Shown: positions 48,361-60,765, counted from the first letter of the stretch. The stretch: DNA of 64,000 bases from Scolanthus callimorphus (GCA_033964015.1 CM066916.1:28413404-28477403); one strand, 5' to 3'. Notes: a model not told the origin generated them from the letters alone. Translations and numbers: made by a program.

Positions 48361-48779
48361 ATCGGTTCCGTAGCCTTGACAGAAGTAAGAGAAAAGTTTA
48401 TCTGCTATTGAGAAGAATGAGACTGCATCACTCGGACACAATAATCTATCTGACAGGGCAAGCATTTATAAGAGAAATACGTTTCCCCCCCTCCCCTCAC
48501 GTATCCCCCCTCCCCCCTGGGGCACGTATCCCCCCCCCACGTATCCTCCCCCTCCCTGATAAAAAATGAACGGTCCCTTAGGTCAAATTTTCACCTTCGC
48601 GATGCTGCCGACCTCGCAAGATTTAAGATGGCGTCAAATTTTTTGTGGCGTTAGAAGACTAACACCTAAATTTCGGGTTTTGGTTGAAGAACAACTTTAA
48701 AAAAATCTCGAGAAATAGGGCAATTTGCAGAGATCGAACAGAAAAAAACCCAAGAATAGCAGAATTGTCAATTTTTGCC

Positions 48780-49225
48780 ACGGATTATTAGGGCCTCCCT
48801 TTTTCCATTTTCAAGTATTTCGGGCCTTTTTTTGTTTGCATTTCCAAGTTATAGCCAAAGTAGTTCCAACGGTTGTAGTTCACGTTTCCAATAGATTTCC
48901 AAAGAAATTCCAAACTCGGTATTTAGGCATTTTCAAGATTTCCGTATGCCTTTTAGTTTGGCCAACGAAACTAACTTGGGGCCTCCCTTTTTGCATTTCC
49001 AAAGTATTTTAGGCCTCCCTATTTTGCATTTCCAAATGATTTCCAAAGTTCAAAGGCAAGCGAAATTTCCAAAGTAAGTCAAAGTAATTCCAAAGTCATT
49101 TTATAATATTTCCAAAGAATCTGCTATTTTTGAATTTCCAGTATATATCCAAATAATATTAATAATATTACTCGTGTAAGACATTTCCAAAGAAATTTAT
49201 AAAGTATTTCTAAACAATACTATTT
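48780..49225. repeat. Degenerate ATTTCCAAAG-rich tract
   Basis: A roughly 10-20-bp motif, ATTTCCAAAG or TTTGCATTTCCAAAG, recurs many times over 440 bp with heavy divergence. No coding potential was seen. Confidence 0.7.
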
Positions 49226-49296
49226 AACAATCAGACTACGGGTTCGAGTTTTTTATGAGTCAATAGATAGAAGACGAATTACGTGCTCAAATCTCT

Positions 49297-49542
49297 TAGA
49301 CCCCTTTCACACGAGACCGGTACAAAACCGTACCGGCTCAATTCAGGTACGGTACCGCCTGTTCACACGGTACCGGTATAATTCTGGCACGTTTTGTAAC
49401 GGTGTTCACACAGGACCGTGCACTAGCACGCCTTACCGTGCAAAATCTGTCCGGTACCACAGGTCCCGTGTGAACGCGCGACGGTACCATACGAGAATTG
49501 TACCGGTCCGGTTTTGTACCGGTCTCGTGTGAACGGGGTCTA
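49297..49542. mobile_element. Palindromic element rich in ACCGGTAC, copy 2
   Basis: 246 bp. Ends TAGACCCCTTTCACACGAGA and TCTCGTGTGAACGGGGTCTA are inverted, continuing into CCGGTACAAAACCG. Complete where copy 1 has lost its outer left end. Confidence 0.9.
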
Positions 49543-49680
49543 AACCAAAGTTTAAGATTTGATTTACCAAATTCAATCGAGAACATTGTTCTACATTTTT
49601 TAAATCAGCCGATGGAAATGGATGCTTTCTCCGACTTGGTATGTTGCAATGCTGTCAAAATGGCGGCTGACATAGGCTCT

Positions 49681-49740
49681 TTAATCACTGCTGATTTGGT
49701 ATATAAAAAAACCAACTATTCCCCCTCAGGGTCGGTGCCT

Positions 49741-49771
<31 letters not shown>

Positions 49772-49825
49772 TTCGGTATAACCACTATTCACCTCCCCTT
49801 CGGAGGGGGATAGTTGTTAACTATA
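49681..49825. mobile_element. Palindromic MITE around CAACTATTCCCCCTC
   Basis: AACCAACTATTCCCCCTC and GAGGGGGATAGTTGTTAACT are inverted around a body with CTCGACGCTTCGCGTTTCGG. Immediately after it, 49828-49878 repeats a 50-bp segment (ACATCAACTAGGTGTTCCTC) also found at 35017-35066. Confidence 0.75.
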
Positions 49826-50649
49826 ACAACATCAACTAGGTGTTCCTCGTAAGAACACAGGATGCCCAGCTGTCTATTTGTCAACAAATAGATTAATTTC
49901 AGGCATGAGGTTTATGGAATCCGTGTTTATTTATTATTCAATACTTAGAACTGTAAAACTTGAACTACACTGTAACGGCAAAGCTGCATTTTAAATGTAT
50001 AATTTGTAGTGAAATCGTGGGAGGGCTTCGTTGTCCAGCATGTATAAGACAACTGTATTTTTGATTATTGCAAAGGGAAAAAATTCTCGTGAATTCCTAC
50101 AGTTGTCCTCATTTCTGCTTGAATTGTAAAGTTTAGGATTTTGTTATACAAGATAAGCTGCATTTATTTAGTCTTCAAACCTTTCCAGCTCATTTGAATG
50201 AATAATTTTTAGGGCAAAATACTGTGAAAATGTTTGATTGATTTTGGTAACACATGTTATAATACGTTTACTTTTAAGACAAATTGCGTGTTTTTTTACA
50301 TATCAATGAGTCATTGTCGTTTTTGCTGAATGCACTTGAGAGGACTGGGTCGAGTCGAGCGCGCGCTAGTAGTGTGGGTATTTTAGCGTGGGTTATCAAG
50401 CCAAAATCAATGGTGGACAGATCGAGAACTCGAGTCTCTGTGATTTCTGCAAGTTTTCATTCAAAATTTCACAGTTTTCTTGCTACATTTGCCGAAATTC
50501 TTATCAAAAGAGGATCTCCTGTCACTTCCTTGTAAGGTAAATTTCCACATATGGTTTTGGCCGTGAAGTGTTGAAAAACGACAATTTTTGGTTGGAGCTT
50601 GTTTCATATGTAAAACCAAAAGTCACTATCTGTGTTGGTAGGTATGAGA

Positions 50650-53600
50650 TTACGAGCACTCCAACTGCTGAATAAGCACATACCCGTCCCCCTCCCCATT
50701 GAAGCAGCACTCGTTCGTTGGATCCGTACCGACATTATACGACCCTCCTCCTCCCGCACAGGCGTTATAATTGTTATTCCCACTAGCCCCCCCTGAGTAA
50801 CCACCACCTCCTCCTGCTCCCCCTCCGGCACCGTAACCCCCTCCGCCTCCACCGAACCCCCCTGCCGCCTCGTGCTCAATAGGGCGCCCTCCAGCCCCTC
50901 CATTCACAAACCCCTTTCCTCCCTCCCCTCCAACAGCTCCTGTTCCTCCAAAGTTTGTACCGCTCCTGCCGTCGCTATACAATCCACCGCCACCGCCTCC
51001 TGAAATGTGAGAGATATCGACAAGGTGTCAGGAGCGTTGCTATTCGTACGTCAGCAGGCATTTGCTTCGCTGGGGAGGCTCTGGTAACGGCTATTGACGC
51101 ATGCCGTTATTGGGAGAAATACTTTTTTCTGTGCGCCATGCCCCAACGTTCAAAATCATGCAGGCAATCAGTGAAGGTAGCCTCCTCCGCTAGGTAACGC
51201 GTTCTTCATAACAATGCATGGCTACCACACCTTGGACATGTTTTGAATGCTGCTGTCTTCAATCAAGAGTGAAGTAGGAAGAGTCGCTTTTCACCCTTCA
51301 CCCAGCAGTCACTAATGTTCTATTTTTAGATAAGTTATATTATCGCCAAATGTGTTGTGACGTCCAACAAGTCCTAATATAGCGACATAAAATTGTCCTT
51401 GTCAGTCTGGTCAATCTTTCCCATAAAATCTTTCCCATAAAATCTTTCCCATAAAATCTTTCCCATAAAATCTTTCCCATAAAATCTTTCCCATAAAATC
51501 TTTCCCATAAATTCGATGAGGAATGAAGCATAAATTACCTATGACCAGGGGCCAATTTTTACAGTCGCAATTTATAATAATTGTCGCAATTTAATTGTAA
51601 TACCTGTCACAATTTGTAATAAAGTTGTCGTAATTTGTAATACCTTTCGCAGTTTGTAATAAAGTTGTCGCAATTTGTAATAAGAAAGCTGTCGCAATTT
51701 GTAATACACATCCGTCGCAATTTGTAATAAACAAAGCTGTCGCAATTTGTAGTAAACCCTATGCATGCGCAATTTGTAATAAACAACTAACAAGTTCTCT
51801 ATAGCCAGCCCTTCCGCAAATCAAGAAGGCGCCGCAGAGCTATGAATTACTTTCGGTGCCACAAGTACGCATCAACATGTCTGTATCTCCACAAAACAGG
51901 ACAGCGTTAAGGATACCGTAAACCTTCGCGGGCGTCATTTTGACGATTTTTTGTTTTTATCCCAGTCGATAAGTTAGGGTAGGAACTTCAATGTTCCAAA
52001 AAAGAAAATTAAAATAACTTATATTTCACGAAGAAAAATAACAAAATCTTGTTTTCAACTGAATTGCGTTACATGATTCAGGCGGTATAATCTTTTAATC
52101 TTGTTTACTTAGCCTTCGGGTCAGGAAATTGGCGCTTCTTGCCTGGCATGTTCTTGCCTGGCATTCTTCGTTGAAAAGGCACTTTGCGCATTATTTATCA
52201 AAATTTGGTTGCTGGAAATTGTTGAAGATGTTCGAGATAGCGATTACCACGAGTACCAAAGCTCAAGCACAACATGAAATCTGAGCGCAGTAATACTTTC
52301 CCGCGCGCAGAGAAGGCTTGCCTCCAATTGGCCGATCGTGTCACGTTTGTTTGCTCTCCTGCTGTTAGTGCTTCAGATGTTGACACAACTTCAAATGGCT
52401 ATAACTCGGTATTGATCTTGCTGCCGATTCAATGGAAAGACTCAAAATGTTCGCCCACAAGGATTTGTACGATTGTCTTCAAATTTGGCGAGCAGTTAGT
52501 CAAAACATTGATCTTCGAAAGTGTGTCGGCGATTTTTGATATTTTGATTTCTCGCACTTTTATTACTGTTCGAAGGCGGCCGCGCCGAAACTCATCAAAT
52601 AAATGAACCTTCAACTTTTGGAAGTTCTTATTCTGGAATGGATTAATATATTAAAAATCGCCGACACACTTTAGTAATTCAATGAGTGTTGATTGATTTA
52701 GGACAGAATTGAAGCCAATGCGCTCCGTATTTCTATACGAACATTTTGCATATTTAAATCGCACCGTTTTATTGTTTTCCTTTCCGCATTAGAGTAGATT
52801 TCGAAAAATCAGAATAAAAACTGCGTCATCATAAACTTCGTTTATTAAGCTTTAAAATGATATCTAGTTTATTGGGGTTTATTTAAATGCGCCGCGAAGA
52901 GAATTTTTGCGCGAAGGGTACCCGCGAAGGTTTACGGTATCCTTAATATCGCTCAAACCACACCACTTCCAAAAACAACATTCCTTTTAATTGGATAATT
53001 TTATTTGAAATGCATTCAGATTCCCAAAAACTGTGAGATATCAGGAAAGTGGCGAAACATTGTATCACTTTCTCTCGGAGTCACGAAAAAACAAAATGAC
53101 CAAAAAAAAAAACGATTTTCTCGAACATCTGCAAGTTCTGGTGAAATGTCATGCCTTTTGGGCTAAAATATTTACAGACCTTTCAAGGTAAGGGGGATTC
53201 TCTGAAACGGAAGTTTACCAAAATCGGCAAGTCGACAGTTTTTCGCCAATAGACCGATCCCGTTTTCGCATTAATTAATCACCAAACAATGGGCAGTTTT
53301 CCCTTAGTATGGAATTCAAGTCTAAGCAACAAACTCGAAATTCGAAGATTTTTAATGAATTCGTCAGCTTTTTGTTACGAAAATATAAAACCCTTATACT
53401 ATAAGCAAATTTTTAACACTTTCCTGCAATCGGTGTATTTTTAAATGCTCTATGCCAAAGTAAAATTTTGGCTTGTCCGACGTAGCAACAGTAACTAGGG
53501 AGTAGAACAATGAAGCGGGATCGGTCATTGTTTTATGGCTGGTACACTGTACAAATAAATAAAAGAAATAATCTGTCCTGTTTGATCAAGCATTAAAGGC

Positions 53601-55934
53601 CCATCACCAACCGGGAGCCCTTGCGTTCCGTTTTCTTTTGTTTTCAAATTGATCCATTGTTTTTCGGATGCTCTGATTGGCTAAGAGTCCGCAAAGGCTC
53701 TCGGTTGGTGATGGGCCTTTAAACAAAGCTGCGAGGAGTGTGCGAATACTTGTCACATACCAGCATAACTAGTATCAGATGTCGTTGCCCCCTGACCATC
53801 AGAACCTCCCGGCCATGTACGTGTGGGGTCGTACCCTCGGTTACCAGATGTGGAAGCGCTCGCATCGCACCCTTGCTGCCTTGACGACAGAGCCTCCACT
53901 CCTCCTCCCCCTCCGGCCACAATTAGAGGGGTGTCGGTTCCCCGGACAACAAAGCTTCCTCCACCGCCTCCACCACTCCTGCTTTTAGTGTTTGTCTGTC
54001 CTTCCTGACCAACAAGTATTTTGATGATTTCTTCTTTGATAAGGTCAACATCACCAATGATCTTGGCGCCTCTGCCACGCACGGCGGATGAACTATGTGT
54101 GTCGTACCCTCCACTCGCTCCCACCGCCTCAATCCGGTACTTTGCACTTTGTGGAACTGTCCAGAGCTGGATACCACTGTCCAGTGTTACTTGTCCGTCT
54201 TGATCTTTGCCATCGTAGTGAGAACTCAGAGCGCCTGGACCAGATTTTCCAGTTGTACCCAGCGTGGTGAAGTTACCAGACAAACCTGAAATAATTACTC
54301 AAAAGATGAAAAAACGACTCGAAAATCGCTGGCAAAGCTTACTAGATTCAACCTACCTTTTACAATGCAAACAAGCGGAGGACGCTGAAAGATAATGTTG
54401 CTTCAAGTTAATATTGATAGCCTTTATAACCTACCGAAAGCACTTGGCGTGTGTATGAAGATGCGACAGATATACCCAGAAAATAGTAAGTGCGCAAAAT
54501 GACATTTGCTGTACTTTCTCAAGCGTGATACCAATCAGTATTCATCTCCTATTCGGTGAATAGTTGTATAACATCCCAGTGTTTTGGTATATGTTTGATT
54601 GGTTAGCAGGTGCGTTAAACAACCGCAGTGCTTACTACAGAATGATACGTATATAACAACCACACATCAGGGGCGGATCCAGGTTTTGAGGTGACTAGGT
54701 TTTAGTTCGAATGAGTAGGTTCCGGATGTAAAATGAGTGGGTTATGGCAAGTGACTGAACCAGAAAATATCATCTCACCCTTATGAAAAATTACATTTAG
54801 AAAATTTTGACTAAGTTACCGAACCTAGGTAACCTAGTCTGGATCCGCCCCTCCTGCCCATGATTGTACTCTGCATTGTATAAAACGCAGTATCCGCATC
54901 TAGGGACCAGACATGTCCACATCTGTAAACCTCATTTGAGCCTATCCATATGATACTTTGCGGTATACAAGTGCATACATTTCATTTTTTTTATTTCATT
55001 GACCTGGGAGCAGCATATTTTCTAATACTTTGCTAACGAGGGATGTAGTCCACAGGGATCCAGCAGGGTGGCGTATTTGACGATATCCCATAAAATAGTA
55101 CGCTAAGAGTAGGATAATGGTTATGCCATTCAACACACCGAGAGCGCAAAACAATCCCAGAAAATTGTTTTTGTAAGGGTTATCGTCCATGTACAGAAGA
55201 CAGAGTTTCAATGACTATATATTTAGGCTGTTAGTACTGGTAGTATTTCTAGTGCCGTAGTACCTCTATTTCATAATGCGTGTATCCTGTTTTACGGACA
55301 AACTTAGAGGGACTAGTGCTTTTACTGCCACTGTTAATTTCGCAGCGGTGTTGTGGCCCATGGGCATGCGCATAGTCGAATGACTCGCATTTGTCTACCG
55401 CTGTACAGTGGAACGCACAATGCGTGGGCGACGAGGCAGTGACAACAGCGAGAGGTGTGGTTTCGGCGAGTTCGTGATCTGGGGGCGAAATATAAGAATG
55501 CACCTATTTCATTTAGGACGAATAAAAGAGTTGAACAGAATACACAGTTTCAGAACATTTCGTAATTGATAGGAGCTTCACAGGGTTTGATGGCATGGCG
55601 GCTCTTTTGAAAAACGTTTCCTACCACGACCTGAAGCATGCTGAAGGGCCGAACAAAAAATTCCGACATAAAATGCGTTTCTACCAATAGGCACACTTTT
55701 CTGACGATATTTGATGTGGGGTACTCATTCTCTTAGTAACAGACTCTTGATAAACTAAATTAAGACGAACCATCTGTGCTTGTATAATCCTTGGAAACCA
55801 CGATTTGCAGTCATACCTTTGAAAGGTCGAAAATTGTTCTCCTTGCGTATGGACGGGTTTGGTTCGTCTGTTGAGATGGCGTGTTTGACTTGGAACAGAA
55901 TCAGTCCCATCAGTTGGATAATAAAACCCCACAT
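50650..55934 (-). CDS. Secreted PAN/apple plus ALK-type glycine-rich domain protein, copy 2 (intact)
   Basis: Five minus-strand exons: 55934-55817, 55478-55264, 54384-54357, 54285-53761, 50999-50650; every junction is in phase and the product is 411 aa. Exon 1 gives a signal peptide (MWGFIIQLMGLILFQVKHAI). Exon 2 gives a PAN/apple-like module (about 40-111) with four cysteines (HCAFHC, DKCESF, HRCEI). Exon 3 encodes RPPLVCIVK. Exons 4-5 encode an ALK/LTK-type glycine-rich domain (WTVPQSAKYRIEAVGASGG, LVGQEG, IVAGGGGG, NECCFNGEGDGYVLI). It ends QQLECS with no membrane anchor, so I infer an extracellular binding or matrix protein, possibly a soluble relative of ALK. The donor after the PAN exon (gag then gtacta) is weak, but the same junction is kept in copy 1. 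The large last intron (51000-53760) holds minisatellites and a TTAA transposon. Confidence 0.87.
51413..51511. repeat. 14-bp minisatellite (CTTTCCCATAAAAT)n
   Basis: Seven nearly perfect copies of CTTTCCCATAAAAT in the last intron of glycine-rich copy 2. Confidence 0.95.
51561..51785. repeat. Degenerate minisatellite of GTCGCAATTTGTAATA units
   Basis: About nine to ten copies with variable 3-9-bp spacers. The unit shares TTTGTAATAA with the arrays inside the 3.5-kb transposon at 58.6-62.1 kb, so the two may descend from one element family. Confidence 0.85.
51911..52942. mobile_element. 1,032-bp non-autonomous DNA transposon with TTAA target duplication
   Basis: Perfect 22-bp terminal inverted repeats start GGATACCGTAAACCTTCGCG and are flanked on both sides by TTAA (51907-51910 and 52943-52946). 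TTAA duplication is typical of piggyBac and Kolobok superfamilies. A 110-codon open frame inside (52274-52606) has no recognisable transposase motif. An inner inverted repeat of GTGTGTCGGCGATTTTT lies near 52519 and 52660. The element sits in the last intron of glycine-rich copy 2. Confidence 0.85.
53593..53722. mobile_element. MITE family B, copy 3
   Basis: 130 bp, opposite orientation to the other two, about 40 bp from exon 4 of glycine-rich copy 2, in its last intron. Confidence 0.9.
54670..54852. mobile_element. MITE with GGGGCGGATCCAG ends
   Basis: 183-bp element with inverted ends GGGGCGGATCCAG and CTGGATCCGCCCC in intron 2 of glycine-rich copy 2. The GG-CG-CCAG end style resembles family C, so the two may be related. 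Confidence 0.8.
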
Positions 55935-58582
55935 GTCTACAAGGAAAGCGTTATAGAAAGCGCAACGTTTTTTTACAGGTAAAAATGAAGTTGTTCGGGG
56001 GGCATTTCAGGGTTCGAATTTCCCACAAGCTAACTCGCTAAATGCAAGTAGAATTTGCAATTATCGAGTGTAGAAAAAAATCACTCGCATTTTCTAGGCA
56101 AGTTTTTTAGTGCTGCCAATACATCCAGTAATGACGAAAGCATTTTCCTTGCCCATTTAGCTTGTAGATCTCATCTCTACAAGATAAATTCGTCTTGTGA
56201 CTAAAATAACGAATTTCTAACCCTGCATTTCTGCCGCATTGAGCCGCGCGCGCTCGATAATTGTGATCTATCGTGTCAAATCAACTTATTTACTCATGAA
56301 GCTATTGTCAGTTGGAGTTATACACAGAGTATAGGTATAGAGTGAGTTTGTATTTTAGTGGAAAAAAAAGTGCGAGCAGGAGACCAAGCGAACTATCCAG
56401 TTTTCTAGTTATCCTCCCTAACTATGTGTATGCTTTTGTGTATGCATCCATGGTGTGAGGAATGCAACACCAATTTTCTTTTTCTTACAAAGTGCGCGAC
56501 ACGACTACCGACACGTCAATCGCCACTTGTTTTTTCACATCGGTTTCCAACATATAAAAGGTATAAAATGATTTCGATGATAAGTTTTTGAAAAATCGCT
56601 AAAATGTCCCGGCTAATTATATCAAACGGCATTTTCTTCCGGGCTTGTCAAATGATTTTCTTTGATGAAGATAATAACAGCAGGAAAAAGAAAATAAATT
56701 ATAATGGTAAAAGTATATCATCATTTCGTTCACTACGTGAACCCAGCGCAGTTTAGGCCAAGTTTTCGTCCGGATTTGTAAGAAAATTGGAGCGAGCGGA
56801 CGCTCTCGGGTTAGATAATTGAGTTGATATCAAAGTTGAAGTTGGCTTCAAACCAAAGCTTTCGTTTATTCAGTAGCACCAGTTTTTTTCTGGTAACAAA
56901 TAGCAAACATGTTGTTTGATATGCGGTTCAAAAATGACGCGGGCGGGGACGAGAAACTTGTATTTTTTGGCTTTACACCTTTGTGTCAAGTTTCATTTCT
57001 CAGGCAGATAAATGAATGCTCACTCCCTGTACCAATTTTGTCTCAACAAGGTCATGAAAAGGTTCTGAAACTATTTGGCGAGATGGTTTAATTTTCTTCC
57101 AAGTTTGGTGAAGTTTTGCATACGTGGCATCATAGGGTGAGAAAATACTTGAAGCTTGATTTGTAAATAATAATTTGTACATATGAAAAAAAAAGTTGAA
57201 AAGTTGAAGTGAAATAAAATAAATGAAAATAATTGAGACCGAGGGACTCTTACCTTGGTTCTTGGACGAAGTTTACTTTGACGTATTAAGCTCTTCAGCC
57301 TGACCCCAACGATTTATGGACTCAATCTAATGTGCCAATTCATTTAATACAGCCGATATTAATCCTCCCATTGTAAGCGTGTTTTGTTTTCTAAAGAACT
57401 CATTTCAACAATTTAAGCAATTATGGGTTTAAGTTAATTTAGAAACAGCTGGAAAGCTAACAAATTTGATAAGTCCCAAGCGCCCATACGGATCAACTAA
57501 AAGTGCACGGCAAAGTCAAAAGAAATTTTTCATAATTTCTACAGAACAAATAGTCTAAATATCACAGTAATCTTTGAAAAGGACGAATCGCTTCTCGAGA
57601 AGAAAAAGAAGAAACCCTTTGAGTATCTTAGTATAAATGAGAAAGAAACAAGAACCCCCAAATCACCTGCAAAATACTTAAACAATCACGAAACTCTTGA
57701 TACTAACTTGTACCACGAGAAGTGAACACCAAAACTAGCAAACTCGAAAATATCACGAGCAAACTATTCTGGTTACTTTTTAAACATCCAAGTTTTTTTT
57801 TACATTTTAGGAAGTTTGTCTCTTTTTCAATTTGTCAACTTTTGTTTCTGTTTGTTTCTTTAACTTCTTATCCAATTAATCCCACAATTGAGCCCAATCA
57901 CGTGACTTCTAGGAATCTATTATCTGTATCAAAGTGAGTTTAAATTAGATTAAATTAAATTAAATTAAATTAAAAACTCTAATATCATAGCAGATTGAGC
58001 AAGAGAATTCATTAACTGTTATAATATTGACGGATCCTGACAAGTCCCGTGTGGTATAATTCTAAAGGCGGGAAATTCTTCATTAATCACTTATTAATTA
58101 TTTATTGACCCACTCTCTTTGGATAGTTGGTGAAAGGACAACTAATTGATATTCAGGAATCTTGTAGAAGTAGAAGCATGTTAAATGTATTCTGAAAAAC
58201 TGACCAAGTTTTGCAACTATTCGCTGACAATTTTAAGTCAAAGAAAGCTAATAGAGGCAAGAAGTATGGCTGCGACATTCCATAGAGTATTAATGATATT
58301 CATTATTTAGTCTGCTGCTGGGATAAAAATATACCTCATCCCAACGCTTCCTCGGGCCATGCAATTAATCTCATACCCAGAGCCCGTGCATATTTGAGCC
58401 AGCGGCAGGATACAGGGCTCTGGAATAATCAATGTTTTTATACCCAAAATCTGGGTAGTCTTCAGTGCGCATGCATTTGACCTTGAGCCGTAGTTTGCCA
58501 CAAAACTACCCAAGACATCATAAGAATTTTTCACATTTTACAGTAGTAGTTACTAGACCAGTGGTATATTGTGGATAAAGAT
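55935..58582. other. Region upstream of glycine-rich copy 2
   Basis: Includes the promoter side of copy 2, a block duplicated at 46140-46300, an ATTAAATTAA microsatellite (57945-57975) and a palindromic AGAGCCC / GGGCTCT repeat near 58377-58430. No gene recognised. Confidence 0.55.
57370..57510. repeat. Upstream block of the tandem duplication, copy 2
   Basis: Direct relative of 46140-46300, at a similar relative position upstream of glycine-rich copy 2. Confidence 0.75.
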
Positions 58583-59109
58583 TCAGGTGTGTTAAGGCCT
58601 GACTTGAAAGGAGCTGGGGCTTATACGCGGATTCTTAAGGCAAAAAGCAGTTTTTGCAAATAACTACACTAGCAAAGTAGCTACTGAGATGGAACTTGGT
58701 ATGAGTAACACGTCACCCGACCTTAACTGTTCCATGCATTTAGTTGCTATGGAGACACAATTTTAGAGTATCTGTAAGTACCGTTTAAAATTTACTTTCA
58801 ATCAAAACGGGGAAAACTTACCGACAATTTTCCTACTTTTTGACCCTAAATTCGTAATCTTGTTCATGAACTTCTGCAATTGATAACGCCTTTTAATCGT
58901 GTCCAGGGTCACGTGATCGTGAGAACTGTTGCCCTAGCAACAAAATTGTTCTCCTATCTCCGCTAATATTCAAGGTGGTCTGCCTTAAAAGGCGCTATAT
59001 TGAAAGAATCGATGCAGTAAAGGAAAATTCCATCGTATTTTCAGAGATGAGGTTTTCTGTTTCCCATTTTATGTTATGTCCCAAAAAAGGACAAATATGG
59101 CGTGTTGAG

Positions 59110-59285
59110 GCCACATTTGTAATAACCTGCCACATTTGTAATAACTGCCACATTTGTAATAACATTGTGCCACATTTGTAATAACTGCCACATTTGTAAT
59201 AACATTATGCCACATTTGTAATAACTGCCACATTTGTAATAACATTGTGCCACATTTGTAATAAGTGCCACATTTGTAACACCAT
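59110..59285 (+). repeat. Subterminal minisatellite, CCACATTTGTAATAAC units (left arm)
   Basis: Nine or so copies of a 17-22-bp unit (CCACATTTGTAATAACtg or with an added cattgtg spacer), alternating short and long spacing. The same unit appears inverted at 60630-60765 and 61872-61930 in the right part of the same element. Confidence 0.85.
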
Positions 59286-60629
59286 TGTGTCACGTAATAA
59301 CTTCATAACTAGGTGGAAAGTAAGGGGAGGTACATTACGTCATCGATGACGTCATCAAAAGTGGAAAAAATCATATCTCGAGAAGGGAAGATTCCAAGAC
59401 AACCAAACTTGGACAAAATTGTAAAGGTGAGTAGAGAATCGCAACAAAATGGTCATGTGATCGATGACGTCATCAAAACTAGAAAAGTCAATATCTCAAG
59501 AAGGCAATATCGCTGACCAAACTTGGGTAAAGTTATGTTTGAGGCAAGGACGTGCACCACCAAGGTCACGTGGCATGACGCCATCTTGACGTCATCAAAA
59601 CAAAAAACTCCATATTTTTTAAGGCAAGGGGGTGCACTGCCAAGATCACGTGGCATTACGTCATCAATGACGTCATCAAATGTAGAAAAGTCGATACATC
59701 GATGACAATAATGTATTGATTCGAGCTCCACTTTTAGGTAGTGCCTCAATCTATATATTATCTTTGTGTCAACGAAAAACACTCTATGATTACACATTAC
59801 ACTACAACTACACAGAATTTACAGTTCATTTAGTATTTTTGCTCGCCAAACAGCACAGAATGTATTTGGCTTGTTGTTGTTGCTGTTTTTCACTTGATGT
59901 TCGAATGTGTTCGATTGAAAACAAATTTAGCACTCGAACGTTTGATTGATTATATTTGCTGGAGGAAACGTTTTCGTCCTATGTTCTCAGTGTCCGCCAC
60001 CCCCCCTCCGCCCAAAAACAAAATTCCTTGCTACGACCCTTCACGAGATATGACTTTTCAAACTTTAATGACGCCATCGATGATGTCACGTCACATGACC
60101 ACTTCGCTGTGCTTCTCTCAAGTCAACTAGACAATTTAAACCCAAGTTTGGTTGCCTGAGGTTCATCCCTTCCCGACATATATTGTTTTTCCTATGATGA
60201 CCTCAACGATGACGTCATACCACGTGACCTTGCCACACTAGACAATTTCACCAAAGCTTGGTTGTCTGAGGGTAACCCCTTACAGAGATATATTCTTTTC
60301 CTCGATGACGTAATCAATGACGTCATACCACGTGACCAGGTAATTGCATCCCCTTGGCACTGGCAACCCCCCCCCCCCCCCCCCCCCACACCCAAGTTGT
60401 CTGGCTTCATCCCTTCCTGAGATATGTTTTATACGGAGGGTCTTGGTTTACCGGTGGGCGCGCAGGCACGCACGGACGCGCCCGCGATAACCATTTGGGA
60501 ATACCGCTGAACCATAAGAAAGCGATCGTATACCTGAGTTCTAGTTTGAGTTATTGCATTCTTCCTGCGATAGCTATGGTGCTCCGCTCTACGAACCTTA
60601 GGCCGCTAAGGAGCTCCGCTTGCACTGTG

Positions 60630-60765
60630 GCACAGTGGTACTACAAATGTGGTACTTATTACAAATGTGGCACAATGTTATTACAAATGTGGCAGTTATT
60701 ACAAATGTGGCACAATGTTATTACAAATGTGGCAGTTATTACAAATGTGGCACAATGTTAATATA
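60630..60765 (-). repeat. Inverted minisatellite, CCACATTTGTAATAAC units (internal)
   Basis: Six copies on the minus strand of the unit seen at 59110-59285, with the same alternation of short and cattgtg-bearing spacers. Confidence 0.85.

Larger units (their letters stand above)
43318..50649. other. Repeat-rich gene-free region between the two glycine-rich paralogues
   Basis: Seven kilobases of dispersed repeats: possible SINE, family C MITE, two large hairpin elements, an ATTTCCAAAG tract and the ACCGGTAC element. No coding exon recognised; open frames of 60-218 codons here overlap repeats and poly-G tracts. Confidence 0.6.

Noticed and set aside
52274..52606. 110-codon frame inside the TTAA element as a transposase
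   Set aside because: No DDE/D motif or zinc finger seen, and too short.
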